The notes under the pieces: model-generated
Told to the model about the DNA's origin: nothing
Seen by the model: the letters and a program-made list of their open reading frames with translations, nothing else
Databases searched by the model: none
Program-made: the position numbers and the translations under genes
Source: Robiginitomaculum sp.
Lineage (GTDB): Bacteria; Pseudomonadota; Alphaproteobacteria; Caulobacterales; Maricaulaceae
Direction of reading: 5' to 3'
Assembly: GCA_021776595.1 (NCBI GenBank)
Contig: JAJFFP010000066.1
Coordinates: forward strand, 1 to 44,928
DNA: 44,928 nucleotides
In this document: piece by piece, positions 34,899 through 44,788 of the stretch
Numbering within the stretch: position 1 is the first letter of the stretch
Layout of the letters: the number at the start of each line of letters is the position of its first letter

Positions 34899-36680
34899 AT
34901 GGCGTATGAATGGATTGACCATACCTATGATGTGGTTGTCGTGGGCGCGGGCGGCGCCGGATTGCGCGCGGCACTGGGGGCGGCGCAGGGCGGTTTGAAG
35001 ACCGCCTGTATCACCAAGGTGTTTCCTACCCGTAGTCACACCGTGGCGGCGCAGGGCGGCATTGCTGCCTCGCTTGGCAATATGTCAGACGATAGCTGGC
35101 AATGGCATATGTATGACACGGTAAAAGGCTCTGACTGGCTGGGTGATCAGGACGCCATTGAATATATGTGCCGCGAAGCACCGCAGAGTGTTTATGAGCT
35201 GGAACACTGGGGCCTGCCATTTTCGCGCACTGAAGAGGGCAAAATTTACCAACGCCCCTTTGGCGGCCATATGAAAGAGTTTGGCAAAACCCCGGCGCAA
35301 CGTGCCTGTGCGGCGGCGGATCGCACCGGCCACACGCTGATCCATACGCTTTATGGCGAGTGTGTGCGCGAGGAAACCAGCTTTTTTATTGAATATTTCG
35401 TGCTCGACCTGATTATGGAAGATGGTGAATGCCGGGGGGTTCTGGCCTGGAAGCTGGATGATGGCACTTTGCACCGTTTCAAGGCGCAAAGCGTTATCTT
35501 GGCCACTGGCGGGTATGGCAGGGCCTATTTTTCCTGCACCTCGGCGCATACCTGCACCGGCGATGGCGGCGGTATGGTGTTGCGCGCTGGCCTGCCTTTG
35601 CAGGACCTTGAATTTATGCAGTTTCACCCGACCGGTATTTACGGTGCCGGCATGTTGATAACCGAAGGGGCGCGCGGCGAAGGCGGGTATCTCGTAAACT
35701 CTGAAGGCGAGCGCTTTATGGAGCGCTACGCCCCCTCGGCCAAGGATCTGGCCAGCCGCGATGTGGTCAGCCGTGCCATGACCATCGAAATTCGCGAAGG
35801 GCGCGGCGTTGGCCCGAATAAGGATCATATTTATCTGCATCTGGATCATTTGCCTGCCGATCTGTTGCACAAACGCTTGCCGGGCATTTCGGAAAGCTCG
35901 AAAATCTTTGCTGATGTGGATGTCACCCGCGAGCCGATACCGGTGCTGCCCACCGCGCACTATTGCATGGGCGGTATTCCGACCAATTATCATGGCGAAG
36001 TGATCTGCCCCAAAGATGGCGATGCGGACGCTATCGTGCCGGGGCTTTATGCCGCCGGTGAAGCGGCCAGCGCCTCGGTGCACGGGGCCAACCGGCTGGG
36101 CTGTAATTCGCTTCTGGATATTGTTGTGTTTGGCCGGGCGTCAGGAATGCGCTGCGCTGAAAAATTGACCGCAGGAGCGCGTCAGCGCGAATTTTCCAAA
36201 GATTGCGGCGAAGCCACATTGGCACATTTTGATGCCATCCGCCACGCTGATGGCAGCACCTCAACCGCCGATTTGCGCTTGCACATGCAAACCACCATGC
36301 AAACCGATGCGGCGGTGTTTCGTACCGCAGAATCACTGTCCGAAGGCAAGCAAAACCTTGGCAAGGTCTGGGAAGCGGCCAAGGACATGAAAGTCACTGA
36401 TCGCTCAATGATCTGGAATTCAGACCTGGTTGAAAGTTTCGAGTTTGAAAATCTGCTTTTGCAGGCCACCTGCCTCATCGAAGGCGCACTGGCACGGCAA
36501 GAAAGCCGGGGTGCCCATGCCCGTGAAGATTTCCCGGACCGGGATGACAAGAAATGGATGAAGCATACGCTGTGCCGCGTCGATGCGACCGGCAAGGCCA
36601 GCCTTGATTATCGCCCGGTGCATTCCTACACGCTCACCGACGAGATTGACTACATCAAACCAGCCGTAAGGGTGTATTGA
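34899..36680 (+). CDS. sdhA: Succinate dehydrogenase flavoprotein subunit
   Basis: 593 residues with the FAD Rossmann motif [32 protein letters not shown] (His for covalent FAD), [23 protein letters not shown] (active-site Arg region), the THYCMGG-like segment [16 protein letters not shown], and C-terminal YRPVHSYTL. It oxidises succinate to fumarate in the TCA cycle. Length is standard. The ribosome-binding site is AGGAG. Confidence 0.98.
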   Translation: MAYEWIDHTYDVVVVGAGGAGLRAALGAAQGGLKTACITKVFPTRSHTVAAQGGIAASLGNMSDDSWQWHMYDTVKGSDWLGDQDAIEYMCREAPQSVYELEHWGLPFSRTEEGKIYQRPFGGHMKEFGKTPAQRACAAADRTGHTLIHTLYGECVREETSFFIEYFVLDLIMEDGECRGVLAWKLDDGTLHRFKAQSVILATGGYGRAYFSCTSAHTCTGDGGGMVLRAGLPLQDLEFMQFHPTGIYGAGMLITEGARGEGGYLVNSEGERFMERYAPSAKDLASRDVVSRAMTIEIREGRGVGPNKDHIYLHLDHLPADLLHKRLPGISESSKIFADVDVTREPIPVLPTAHYCMGGIPTNYHGEVICPKDGDADAIVPGLYAAGEAASASVHGANRLGCNSLLDIVVFGRASGMRCAEKLTAGARQREFSKDCGEATLAHFDAIRHADGSTSTADLRLHMQTTMQTDAAVFRTAESLSEGKQNLGKVWEAAKDMKVTDRSMIWNSDLVESFEFENLLLQATCLIEGALARQESRGAHAREDFPDRDDKKWMKHTLCRVDATGKASLDYRPVHSYTLTDEIDYIKPAVRVY

Positions 36681-36681
36681 G

Positions 36682-37470
36682 ATGGCCCAGTTAACTTTAC
36701 CCAAAAATTCGACCGTTCAAAAAGGTAAGCACTGGCCTGCGCCAGTGGGTGCGGACCCGAAAAACGTGCGTCAATTCCGGGTCTATCGCTATGACCCGGA
36801 CAGCGGCGAAAACCCGCGCTGGGACACCTATGATCTGGACACCACGCAGTTCGGGCCGATGATGCTGCACGTCATCATCTATATCAAGGATCATGTGGAT
36901 GCGACGCTGACGTTTAGGCGCTCCTGCCGCGAGGGGGTGTGTGGCTCTTGCGCGATGAATATTGACGGTCGCAACACCATTGCCTGCACCAAGCCATTGG
37001 CCGACATCAAAGCCAAGGTGGTCAGCATTTCGCCCTTGCCGCACCAAAAAGTGGTCAAGGATTTAGTGCCAGACCTGAATGATTTCTATGCCCAGCACGC
37101 GGCCATGCAGCCCTATTTGAAAACCACCACGGCGGCCCCGGACAAGGAATGGAAGCAATCCATTAAAGACCGGGAAAAGCTGGATGGTCTTTACGAGTGT
37201 ATTTTATGCGCTTCCTGCTCAACTGCCTGCCCCAGTTATTGGTGGAATGGCGATAAGTATCTTGGCCCGGCGGCACTTCTACAGGCCTATCGCTGGCTGG
37301 TCGACAGCCGCGATGAAGCCACGGGTGATCGACTTGACGCGCTGGAGGACCCGTTTCGCCTCTATCGTTGTCACACGATCATGAATTGTACCCAAGTGTG
37401 CCCCAAAGGCCTGAACCCGGCCAAAGCCATCGGCGCGATCAAGCAAATGCTGGTCGAGAGAGAAGGCTAG
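36682..37470 (+). CDS. sdhB: Succinate dehydrogenase iron-sulfur subunit
   Basis: 262 residues with the [2Fe-2S] motif [15 protein letters not shown], the [4Fe-4S] motif [16 protein letters not shown], and the third cluster region [17 protein letters not shown]. It carries electrons from FAD in SdhA to quinone in SdhCD. It starts one base after the sdhA stop and ends the operon. Confidence 0.98.
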   Translation: MAQLTLPKNSTVQKGKHWPAPVGADPKNVRQFRVYRYDPDSGENPRWDTYDLDTTQFGPMMLHVIIYIKDHVDATLTFRRSCREGVCGSCAMNIDGRNTIACTKPLADIKAKVVSISPLPHQKVVKDLVPDLNDFYAQHAAMQPYLKTTTAAPDKEWKQSIKDREKLDGLYECILCASCSTACPSYWWNGDKYLGPAALLQAYRWLVDSRDEATGDRLDALEDPFRLYRCHTIMNCTQVCPKGLNPAKAIGAIKQMLVEREG

Positions 37471-37484
37471 ATTTCGGGTTCTGC

Positions 37485-37505
37485 CCCCGGCTATTTGAGC
37501 CGGGG
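37485..37505. terminator. Hairpin between convergent sdhB and M14 peptidase genes
   Basis: A perfect 8-base-pair stem CCCCGGCT / AGCCGGGG with loop ATTTG lies 15 bases after the sdhB stop and 20 bases after the end of the opposing gene. No T-run follows on either strand, so it may work as a two-way pause or RNA 3'-end stabiliser rather than a classical terminator. Confidence 0.5.
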
Positions 37506-37524
37506 ACCGGGTTAAGCGTATGCC

Positions 37525-40365
37525 TTATTTCAGATCGTTCCAGTATATAAGCGCGTTATAAACGAAGGCGTGATCATGGTGATTTAGGTGGCGGTGCATG
37601 GGGTTCCAGCCAAAGAAAATGGCCTCACCCTCACCCACATCGGTTTCTAAAATGGCCGGGGCACCATTTAAGGCCTTTTTACCGCTAAGTATGCCGCCAG
37701 AAAGCACCAGTGGCTTGGGTTTGGGTTTTTTAGCCTTATCCTCGTCCTTTTTGGTTTTGTCTTTATTCCACGGGCGTATAGGCGTTTTCTTGGTACCAAA
37801 TTGTGCCACCACCAGATTGCGGTCATCCTTGCCAACCCGATAAAGCGGCGTATTGCCCCGAAAGGCATAGGTCATTTCATCATAACCAAAGGTGAGTGGT
37901 GAAGTCGCTTCGGTGATTTTCATACGGATAAAAGAACCTGGCGTATTGATACTGGCGCGATTCATGGAGATTTTGGAGGTTATGCCACTTTGCGCCGCCA
38001 AAGAGCCACCAGACCCCATGCCGATAAACGTGCCGCCTTCATTCATAAAGGAGGCCAGCGCCGTCATGCCATCAAAGCCATAACCGCCGGTTATATCCAC
38101 AGAGCTGACAATATGGCCATGGCTTGGGGTTTGCGGGGTGGTTTCATAAGCCAGAGGCGACCATTTCTTGTCCACACCGTTCAACAAGGCCTTGAAAGTG
38201 CCCCGCCCACCAAAACTGGGGGCGATGATTACATCATATTTTTCGTTAAGTCCGCCTGCTTTCAGTTCACTCTTTTCGATAAGGTGATACGGCACTTTGG
38301 ATTGATCCAGCGTATAGCGAACCCAGCCAGGATTTTGTGTTGAAATCCAGCTATGAAGCAGGCCAATACGCGGCACTTCAAGCGCAATCATATCCTCGTC
38401 AGGCAGGCGGTTTACCCCGACTACGCCCAACAAAGTGCGATCAAGAACAGCTTGAAATGCTACCAGATCCACACTGGAGGCTTCAATAAAAATGGAGCCA
38501 GCCGGAAAATTATGCTTACCGAGTTTCACTGCCTTGGCGGTTGACTGCATTTTGGCGTCAGGCAGTGCAAAGCGCAGTTCGCCCAGCCCCTCCTGACCCT
38601 TGTGTGCGATCACATAATATTTGGCGCGGGGTGGCAATTTGGCCGGCGAATAAAAGTCTGCCCCACTCTTTGCCAGGCTGGATTTCATCTCCAACACCTG
38701 TGCATCCTTGATGAATTTCGTATTGACCCCGCGCATCAGGCCTAACGTCCAGGCCACATCATCATAAGGGGGAACATCAACTTTTTCCGGAAACTTTTGT
38801 TTCTCGAACAAGGCCTTGGCAAAGGGGCCATAAGGTTGATCCAGCAAAATGACTGCATCGCCCCTGGCAACTTTCACCTTGCCAAATTTACCTTTCTCCT
38901 CGGCAATGCTGACTTCTATACCTTGTTCCAGCACCAGATCAATCAGTTCTTTGGTGGCGCCTTCATCTCTTTGTTCATGCGTGATGAGGATAGCTTTTTG
39001 ATCTCCATCCTTACCCTCTTTGATGGCATTTTTGGATTTGGTGTAAAAACCTGTCACCAGTGATTTTGCGTTTTTTGCGGCATATTCCAGTGAAGCATAG
39101 ACACCGCTCGACATATAATTGACGTTATTTCGCATGGACCACAAGGTATCTTCGGCTGGTGGGCTGGGCCGATACCAGGTTTTTTCGGTAATTTTCTTGC
39201 CCGCCATACGATTATCACTTAAATCGCGCTTCATGGTTTCCGAACCGCCATTGCCAAAGGTTTCAAAAAACCTTCCGTTGGAATTGCGATTATTCGTTAC
39301 CCACAACATGTATCCGGGCCACCAGCCGGTATAAAACCCCCAGGTCCAGACACCGGGCATGCCTTTGGATGTCAATTGATTGACTTCATAATTGGCAATC
39401 GAGGCCCATTCGGAAACTGTGGTGGCGCTTACACCCGGATTGTAGGGACCGGTGCCGGTAGCCACATAAAGATAAGGCACACTTTCATGTAGATCGAGGG
39501 TAAGGGTGGTTTTGAATTCCATGAAGGTGTTCAGATAGTTCTTGGTCATTGGCTGGGTTAGCGCAATGCCATCGCGGTTGTTGTCATGAAAGGTATAGTG
39601 GCCCCAAAATGGCGGGCTGCTGGGTGGGCGATCATAATAATCGGTTTTGCCTTTATTGTATTTCAGGAACCATTCCGTAGAACGATTACGCCCATCCACC
39701 TCAAAAACCGGGGTGATCATGGTAATGACATTTTTTCGGATATTCTGAAATAATGGCCGTTCCTCGGCGGCCAGACGATAGGCAATTTCCATTGATGTTT
39801 CGGGGGGGCCAAACTCGGTGGAATGCAGGCCCGCAGTGATCCAGTAAATCGGCTTGGCCCCATCAATCAGCTTCTTGGCCTTTTCTTCATCAAGCCCGCG
39901 CGGATCGGCAAGCGCGTTCAGCCGTGCTTTATAATCTTCCAGATGTGCCAGCGTATCCGCATCGGCAATGATGATGGCGATCATATCGCGGCCTTCTGTG
40001 GTTTGCCCAATACTGATCACCTCAGCACGGTCCGTGGCATCGGCTATGGCGCGCATATAGTCATGAATTTTGGCCACACTGGTCATCTCACCGGGGGCCC
40101 CGGCGATATAGCCAAGAAAATCACGCGGGCTGGGGATGGTGGGATGGTCCGGGATCACCGACACCCAGTCATTCATAAATTTCTTTTCCGTGGTGGCTTC
40201 GCGTATGGCTTCACTGGATACTTTATCGACCTTCAAGCCACCAATGATGTCGGGTATGGTATCCGTCTTGGCCTCATCGGCGGCAAGGCCGCTTCCCGAC
40301 AGGGCCAGACTGGCGACCAAAACTGATGCGCCAGACAGCCAGTGCCTTTTTGAAATTCTGCTCAT
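37525..40365 (-). CDS. Large secreted M14 zinc carboxypeptidase
   Basis: 946 residues with a signal peptide ending SGLAADEA. The M14 domain has zinc ligands in GLHSTEFGPPE (H181, E184) and DLHESVPY (H293), with FEVDGRNR and NNRDG between. This fits the bacterial M14 group of large periplasmic or secreted peptidases. The C-terminal half resembles a class I amidotransferase-like fold found in this group (MTALASFMNEGGTFIGMGSGG), followed by a Lys/Asp/Pro-rich segment (about residues 868-890: NKDKTKKDEDKAKKPKPKP). The final GEGEAIFFGWNPMHR is also typical. The start has GGGAGG upstream. Export could use the T2SS or stop at the periplasm. Confidence 0.9.
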   Translation of the reverse strand: MSRISKRHWLSGASVLVASLALSGSGLAADEAKTDTIPDIIGGLKVDKVSSEAIREATTEKKFMNDWVSVIPDHPTIPSPRDFLGYIAGAPGEMTSVAKIHDYMRAIADATDRAEVISIGQTTEGRDMIAIIIADADTLAHLEDYKARLNALADPRGLDEEKAKKLIDGAKPIYWITAGLHSTEFGPPETSMEIAYRLAAEERPLFQNIRKNVITMITPVFEVDGRNRSTEWFLKYNKGKTDYYDRPPSSPPFWGHYTFHDNNRDGIALTQPMTKNYLNTFMEFKTTLTLDLHESVPYLYVATGTGPYNPGVSATTVSEWASIANYEVNQLTSKGMPGVWTWGFYTGWWPGYMLWVTNNRNSNGRFFETFGNGGSETMKRDLSDNRMAGKKITEKTWYRPSPPAEDTLWSMRNNVNYMSSGVYASLEYAAKNAKSLVTGFYTKSKNAIKEGKDGDQKAILITHEQRDEGATKELIDLVLEQGIEVSIAEEKGKFGKVKVARGDAVILLDQPYGPFAKALFEKQKFPEKVDVPPYDDVAWTLGLMRGVNTKFIKDAQVLEMKSSLAKSGADFYSPAKLPPRAKYYVIAHKGQEGLGELRFALPDAKMQSTAKAVKLGKHNFPAGSIFIEASSVDLVAFQAVLDRTLLGVVGVNRLPDEDMIALEVPRIGLLHSWISTQNPGWVRYTLDQSKVPYHLIEKSELKAGGLNEKYDVIIAPSFGGRGTFKALLNGVDKKWSPLAYETTPQTPSHGHIVSSVDITGGYGFDGMTALASFMNEGGTFIGMGSGGSLAAQSGITSKISMNRASINTPGSFIRMKITEATSPLTFGYDEMTYAFRGNTPLYRVGKDDRNLVVAQFGTKKTPIRPWNKDKTKKDEDKAKKPKPKPLVLSGGILSGKKALNGAPAILETDVGEGEAIFFGWNPMHRHLNHHDHAFVYNALIYWNDLK

Positions 40366-40538
40366 AACATTCCTCCCAGGTTGTTTTTTACAAGCCTATG
40401 GCTTCCCCTGATCCGCTACAAGTTAATTCATGGATTTCCCTAAGCTGTAGATTATTCAACCGCGTATAATCGCGTCTGTGAAAGGGACCTGAATCCAGCA
40501 AAATGCACTAATTCATGGCACCTTACCACCGTAACATT

Positions 40539-40578
40539 AGGTTTGTCTAATATTAGCTTGCGCTAACATTACAAACCT
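40539..40578 (+). repeat. Long AT-rich inverted repeat upstream of the cytochrome peroxidase
   Basis: Left arm 40539-40557 (AGGTTTGT-CTAATATTAGC) and right arm 40562-40578 (GCTAACATTA-CAAACCT) pair over 17 bases with one mismatch and a two-base bulge around loop TTGC. The word TAACATTA also occurs directly at 40532 and 40564. It lies 84 bases before the gene start; a TATAAT at 40465-40470 could place it in the transcribed leader. It may be an operator or an RNA hairpin. Confidence 0.7.
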
Positions 40579-40661
40579 GTTAGTTTCGCAACTACCATAA
40601 AGGGTTTCGAAAAGGCGGGTAACGCCAGACCGGATAAACCGGTCAATAAAAGGGGAAGAAC

Positions 40662-43256
40662 ATGCAGAGAAAGCGTACCAGAACACAAACGGTAATCGGC
40701 ATGATTACGGCGCTAAGTGCTATCATCGCGATCAGCACTACTAGTCATAGTGCTGAGTCACAGGCGCACATGCTGTGGAGCACGAAAGATGCGGTTCTGG
40801 CAGGCTCTGCGCTGGCTTCATTGGGATTTCCTCAAGACGTTGGCAATCTAAAATCCGGCGACATGATTGTATTGACCGCACCCAATGGCCTTTTAAGCAA
40901 AGTAAAGCTTGGCAAAGTCACCACAGACCGGTTTGGCGGCATCTCCTTACAGGGCGTTTCAGCAGACGGGCGCTCCAGGATTGATCTGGTGATTAAATCC
41001 GGCCACGCTTTTGGTAACTGGAAACTCGGTGCAGCCCAAACATTCGCGATCTACAGCAGCCAGCGAAGTGGCCAGGTCATCTTGAATGCGGATTCGCATG
41101 ATTTGCTGGCCTCCCGTCTTGAGGCGCAAACTTTGATTAACCAGGGAAAATCCCTGCCCGCTGGCCCCGTGGTTATGTGGGTTTCTCCTGTTTTTGAAAA
41201 CCGGTATGGCCTGGCTAGCGCGGCCCGTATGCAATATCTGGTTAAAAAAATAAATGATGCACGCCTTATTGATGGTCAAGAACCCATTGAATTGGTTGCC
41301 TCGCGCAAAACTGGCAAGGCTGAAAGCAATGATCCGGTCATGGCGGCAAGCGGTGTCTCGGTAACGGCGGCCAAGCCTTTGGTGGCCGATGAAGACTTGG
41401 CGCTGGCGGCGGCTGTATTGCCATCCTCCCGGTCAGTTAAAACCGGCGTTGCGGCAACGGCCTTTGCCACCATTATTAACCCCGGCGCCTCTGAGGCCAC
41501 GGCCTGTGGTCTGGTTATGAATGGCTCTGCGCCCGCTGGTGTTTTTCACTTTCAGGAAACTGATGAGCAAAACCAGCCCGTAGGCACACAAGATGCCAAT
41601 GTAAATATTGCCGGTAACGCCGGACAAAGTTATGTGTTTTCATTTTCTGCAAACTCGGCACAGAGTCCCGGACTGGATTTACCTATTGAGTTTTCATGCT
41701 CAAACCGCAAATCGGCCCAGATTATTTCCGGCCTTAATGCCTTGTTTTTCTCCGCTTCTGATACGGATGTGCCTGACATTATAGCGGTTAGCGAAACTGG
41801 TTCTGCCGTAGGCCTCAACACCGATGCGGGTATTGTTGATATGATTGATCGGGCCAGCGGCGGTGCCTTCGTGGTAGCCACGGCCAATGTTGGTGTAACC
41901 GGTGATATTGTGGTTTCGGCATCTTCCAGTGCGGGTGCCGCTTTACCTGTTTCTTTACTGGTGTGCCAGACCGCTCCGGCTACGGGGGCTTGTCTGGCTA
42001 GTCCGGCAGCGCAAGTTTTGGTAACAATCGGAGCCGGTGAAACGCCATCCTTTGCGTTTTTCACGAACTCGGATACGGTCTGGCCTTTTGACCCGGCCAA
42101 CAACCGGGTCAATGTGACCTTTAAACAGGATGGTGCTATTCGCGGTTCCACCTCCATTGCTTTGCGGACCCTGCAAGGCACACCAGAATTGCCTGTCTCA
42201 TTGATTGATTATGAAGCGATCGCACAAAATCTACCGGATCACTTTACCCAGCCAGCTGGCTTGGGGCCAAATCAAATTACGCCCTTATCGCTGGACAACA
42301 CCCCTGTGGACAACCCTGTGACCAATGCAGGAGCCACGCTGGGCCGGGTGTTGTTTTATGACAAACGTCTAAGCATAAACGACACCGTTTCATGCTCATC
42401 CTGCCATGAGCAGGCCAGAGGGTTTTCGGATCCTGATATACTTAGCAGTGGCTTTGAAGGCGGTTTCACCAGACGGCATTCCATGGGGCTCGCCAATGCC
42501 CGGTTTTATGGGCCAGAAGCCTTTTTCTGGGATGAACGTGCCCCCACTTTAGAACACCAGGTTCTGATGCCGATTCAGGACGGCGTTGAAATGGGTATGA
42601 CTTTGGATGTGTTATTGCCAAAACTGCAGGCGGTGGATTTCTATCCGGCTCTTTTCACCAATGCGTTTGGTGATTCGACCATTACCTCGGACCGGATTTC
42701 CAAGGCGCTGGCGCAATTCGTTCGCTCGCTGATCTCGGTAAACTCTAAATTCGATCAGGCTTATTACAATGGCACGGTTGACAACCCTGACTTTGCCGGC
42801 ACCTTGACCAGTCAGGAACTTGAAGGCCTTAATTTGTTCACACCGGCGCAAGGATCAGGTATGTCCTCACTGCGTTGTGCGGCTTGCCATGCCACCACGG
42901 CACAAACCCTGGATGCGGCACAGAATAACGGCCTGGATGCCAATACCGATTCGGACCAGGGCGCCGGAGGCGGCACGTTCAAGGCACCTTCATTGCGTAA
43001 TATTGCCGTCCGTGGCCCCTATATGCATGACGGACGTTTTGCTACCCTGGAAGAAGTAATCGAGTTTTATAATTCAGGGGTGCAGGACCACCCCAATCTG
43101 TCACCAAGACTCCGTGATGGCGGACCGAACGGCGATGTGCGGCGGTTGAATCTTTCCTCTGAGCAAAAGGCGGCTTTGCTCGCTTTCCTGAACACACTGA
43201 CGGATGAAGGGTTTTTGACCGATACCCGCTTTGCCGATCCGTTCAATAAACGCTAA
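40662..43256 (+). CDS. Di-heme cytochrome c peroxidase/MauG-like protein with large N-terminal extension
   Basis: 864 residues. A signal peptide (ALSAIIAISTTSHSAES) is followed by an unrecognised region (about 35-240) and the four-cysteine domain shared with the subtilase (about 249-506). A di-heme peroxidase domain (about 525-864) has heme motifs C578-SS-CH and C739-AA-CH, with GRVLFYDKRLS, GFSD, SMGLANARFYGPEAFFWDERA, FKAPSLRNIAVRGPYMHDGRFATLEEVIEFYN. Ordinary CCPs have about 330 residues, so over 500 residues are added. The domain probably reduces peroxide or modifies a protein in the manner of MauG. The location is periplasmic or extracellular. The ribosome-binding site is GGGGAAG. Confidence 0.92.
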   Translation: MQRKRTRTQTVIGMITALSAIIAISTTSHSAESQAHMLWSTKDAVLAGSALASLGFPQDVGNLKSGDMIVLTAPNGLLSKVKLGKVTTDRFGGISLQGVSADGRSRIDLVIKSGHAFGNWKLGAAQTFAIYSSQRSGQVILNADSHDLLASRLEAQTLINQGKSLPAGPVVMWVSPVFENRYGLASAARMQYLVKKINDARLIDGQEPIELVASRKTGKAESNDPVMAASGVSVTAAKPLVADEDLALAAAVLPSSRSVKTGVAATAFATIINPGASEATACGLVMNGSAPAGVFHFQETDEQNQPVGTQDANVNIAGNAGQSYVFSFSANSAQSPGLDLPIEFSCSNRKSAQIISGLNALFFSASDTDVPDIIAVSETGSAVGLNTDAGIVDMIDRASGGAFVVATANVGVTGDIVVSASSSAGAALPVSLLVCQTAPATGACLASPAAQVLVTIGAGETPSFAFFTNSDTVWPFDPANNRVNVTFKQDGAIRGSTSIALRTLQGTPELPVSLIDYEAIAQNLPDHFTQPAGLGPNQITPLSLDNTPVDNPVTNAGATLGRVLFYDKRLSINDTVSCSSCHEQARGFSDPDILSSGFEGGFTRRHSMGLANARFYGPEAFFWDERAPTLEHQVLMPIQDGVEMGMTLDVLLPKLQAVDFYPALFTNAFGDSTITSDRISKALAQFVRSLISVNSKFDQAYYNGTVDNPDFAGTLTSQELEGLNLFTPAQGSGMSSLRCAACHATTAQTLDAAQNNGLDANTDSDQGAGGGTFKAPSLRNIAVRGPYMHDGRFATLEEVIEFYNSGVQDHPNLSPRLRDGGPNGDVRRLNLSSEQKAALLAFLNTLTDEGFLTDTRFADPFNKR

Positions 43257-43294
43257 ATCGAAAAGCGCTTCCGCCTGCACGGGACTGGAATTGT

Positions 43295-43331
43295 GGCAAG
43301 CCGAGACATGGATAATGTGCCTTGGCTTGCC
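43295..43331. repeat. 8-base inverted repeat between convergent genes
   Basis: GGCAAGCC (43295-43302) and GGCTTGCC (43324-43331) are perfect inverted copies with a 21-base spacer, lying between the convergent peroxidase and zf-CHCC genes. The loop is long and no T-run follows directly. It could be a weak two-way terminator. Confidence 0.4.
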
Positions 43332-43351
43332 CGTGACCGCTCAAATATTGT

Positions 43352-43546
43352 CTATGGTTTTTTGATAAAATGCGCGCAGCAGTAAAAGCAATGCGCTTCG
43401 CCGTTTTCATTCAAATCGTAATAAACCTTTGGGTGCCCCAGTACGCCGCCGCCGCCATCGCAGGACACACGGTCAGTTTCAACATAAAGTATTTTGTGTG
43501 GCGGCAGTGTCGTTTTTTCATTCGCTGGCGTTGAATGTGATGACAT
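43352..43546 (-). CDS. zf-CHCC zinc-finger domain protein (NDUFS6-like)
   Basis: About 64 residues: VSCDGGGGVLGHPKVYYDL followed by CFYCCAHF, matching the zf-CHCC family (PF10276), with ligands Cys, His, Cys, Cys. The same fold is the C-terminus of complex I subunit NDUFS6. Short stand-alone copies are common in alphaproteobacteria and their role is not established. I chose the ATG at 43546 because AGGAG lies upstream; the frame extends 22 codons further. It is divergent from the ABC ATPase gene. Confidence 0.85.
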   Translation of the reverse strand: MSSHSTPANEKTTLPPHKILYVETDRVSCDGGGGVLGHPKVYYDLNENGEAHCFYCCAHFIKKP

Positions 43547-43635
43547 TGGCGCTCTCCTGCATTGCTGTTTGCTCTTGGGACGCATACTTATGGAGCACAC
43601 CCGCAACGTCAACGCGCAAGACGCAGGAAAATACC

Positions 43636-44601
43636 GTGAGTTTTATCAACATCGCCCCCGACCTGGCACTAGAGGCCATTGATCTGCGTAAAACCTACCA
43701 AGGAAGGCGCCACACAGCCCCCATGGAGGCCCTAAAGGGGATCAATTTGCAAATTCCGCGCGGTTCCATTTTTGGACTTCTTGGCCCCAATGGGGCGGGC
43801 AAGTCTACGATGATCAATATTTTTGCCGGCCTGACCAGAAAGACATCCGGCAAGGGCAGTATTTGGGGTTTTGACATTGATGAGGCCCCGCGCCAGGCGC
43901 GCGCCGCGATCGGCGTTGTACCCCAGGAAATCAATATGGACCCGTTTTTCTCACCGCTGGAAAGTCTGGAGTTTCAGGCCGGGTTTTATGGGGTGCCCAA
44001 GCGGGAGCGCCGCTCTATGGAAATTCTCGATGCCATGGGCCTGGCTGACAAGGCCAATGCCTATGTGCGCGAGCTATCCGGCGGTATGAAACGTCGCTTG
44101 CTGATCGCCAAGGCACTGGTGCATAATCCGCCGGTACTGGTGCTGGATGAGCCAACCGCCGGCGTGGATATAGAACTGCGCCGTCAGCTATGGGATTATG
44201 TGCGCGATCTGCATTCTCGCGGTTCAACCATTATCCTGACTACCCATTATCTGGAAGAAGCCCAGGAATTATGCGACCAGATTGCCATCATTAATCATGG
44301 GGAAGTGGTCGCCTGCGAGCGTAAGGATGACTTGCTCAAACGCATGGATCATAAAACCCTGGTGATTGAACCGGTTGAACCCCTCTTTGCAATTCCTGCC
44401 AATCTTGATGCTTATGATGCCGAATTACGTGAAGATGGGGCGCTGGCCATTACCTACCGGTTTGGGCACCAATCTGTTGCCGAACTGATCGAACAGGTGC
44501 GCGCCGCCAACATTCGCATCAATGATCTGCAAACCAAAGAGCCGGACCTTGAAGACGTGTTCCTTGCCCTCACCAATGACAAGGAAAGCACCGCTGCTTA
44601 A
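43636..44601 (+). CDS. ABC-2 type exporter ATPase (YadG/NodI-like)
   Basis: 321 residues with Walker A GPNGAGKST, Q loop GVVPQEINMDPFFSPLES, signature LSGGMKRRLLIAKAL, Walker B VLVLDEPTAGVD and His loop ILTTHYLEEAQELCD. A C-terminal domain of about 90 residues ends EPDLEDVFLALT, typical of drug or lipid ABC-2 ATPases such as YadG. I chose GTG at 43636 (AGGAAA upstream); the long open frame from 43429 covers the opposite zf-CHCC gene. The permease partner is not in the window: a tRNA and an IS element follow, so the partner lies elsewhere or was separated. Confidence 0.9.
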   Translation: MSFINIAPDLALEAIDLRKTYQGRRHTAPMEALKGINLQIPRGSIFGLLGPNGAGKSTMINIFAGLTRKTSGKGSIWGFDIDEAPRQARAAIGVVPQEINMDPFFSPLESLEFQAGFYGVPKRERRSMEILDAMGLADKANAYVRELSGGMKRRLLIAKALVHNPPVLVLDEPTAGVDIELRRQLWDYVRDLHSRGSTIILTTHYLEEAQELCDQIAIINHGEVVACERKDDLLKRMDHKTLVIEPVEPLFAIPANLDAYDAELREDGALAITYRFGHQSVAELIEQVRAANIRINDLQTKEPDLEDVFLALTNDKESTAA

Positions 44602-44703
44602 TCAATATCTACAGCGAAAAGCGCTTGAGGTGCCTGGCGTGCCGCGCTACACCAACGCGCGTTTCAGGCATACCAGCCTGGCATGTTCTATAACAAAGAT
44701 CGG

Positions 44704-44780
<77 letters not shown>

Positions 44781-44788
44781 GTTATTTC

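Noticed and set aside
35085..36083. 332-codon open frame on the minus strand opposite sdhA
   Set aside because: It lies wholly inside sdhA, has no recognisable domain, and reflects the codon bias of the opposite strand.
43494..43682. 62-codon frame between the zf-CHCC and ABC ATPase genes
   Set aside because: Overlaps both divergent genes in the wrong frame and lacks a ribosome-binding site.
44602..44703. Terminator for the ABC ATPase gene
   Set aside because: Short GC-rich inverted words are present but no stable stem followed by a T-run; not supported.
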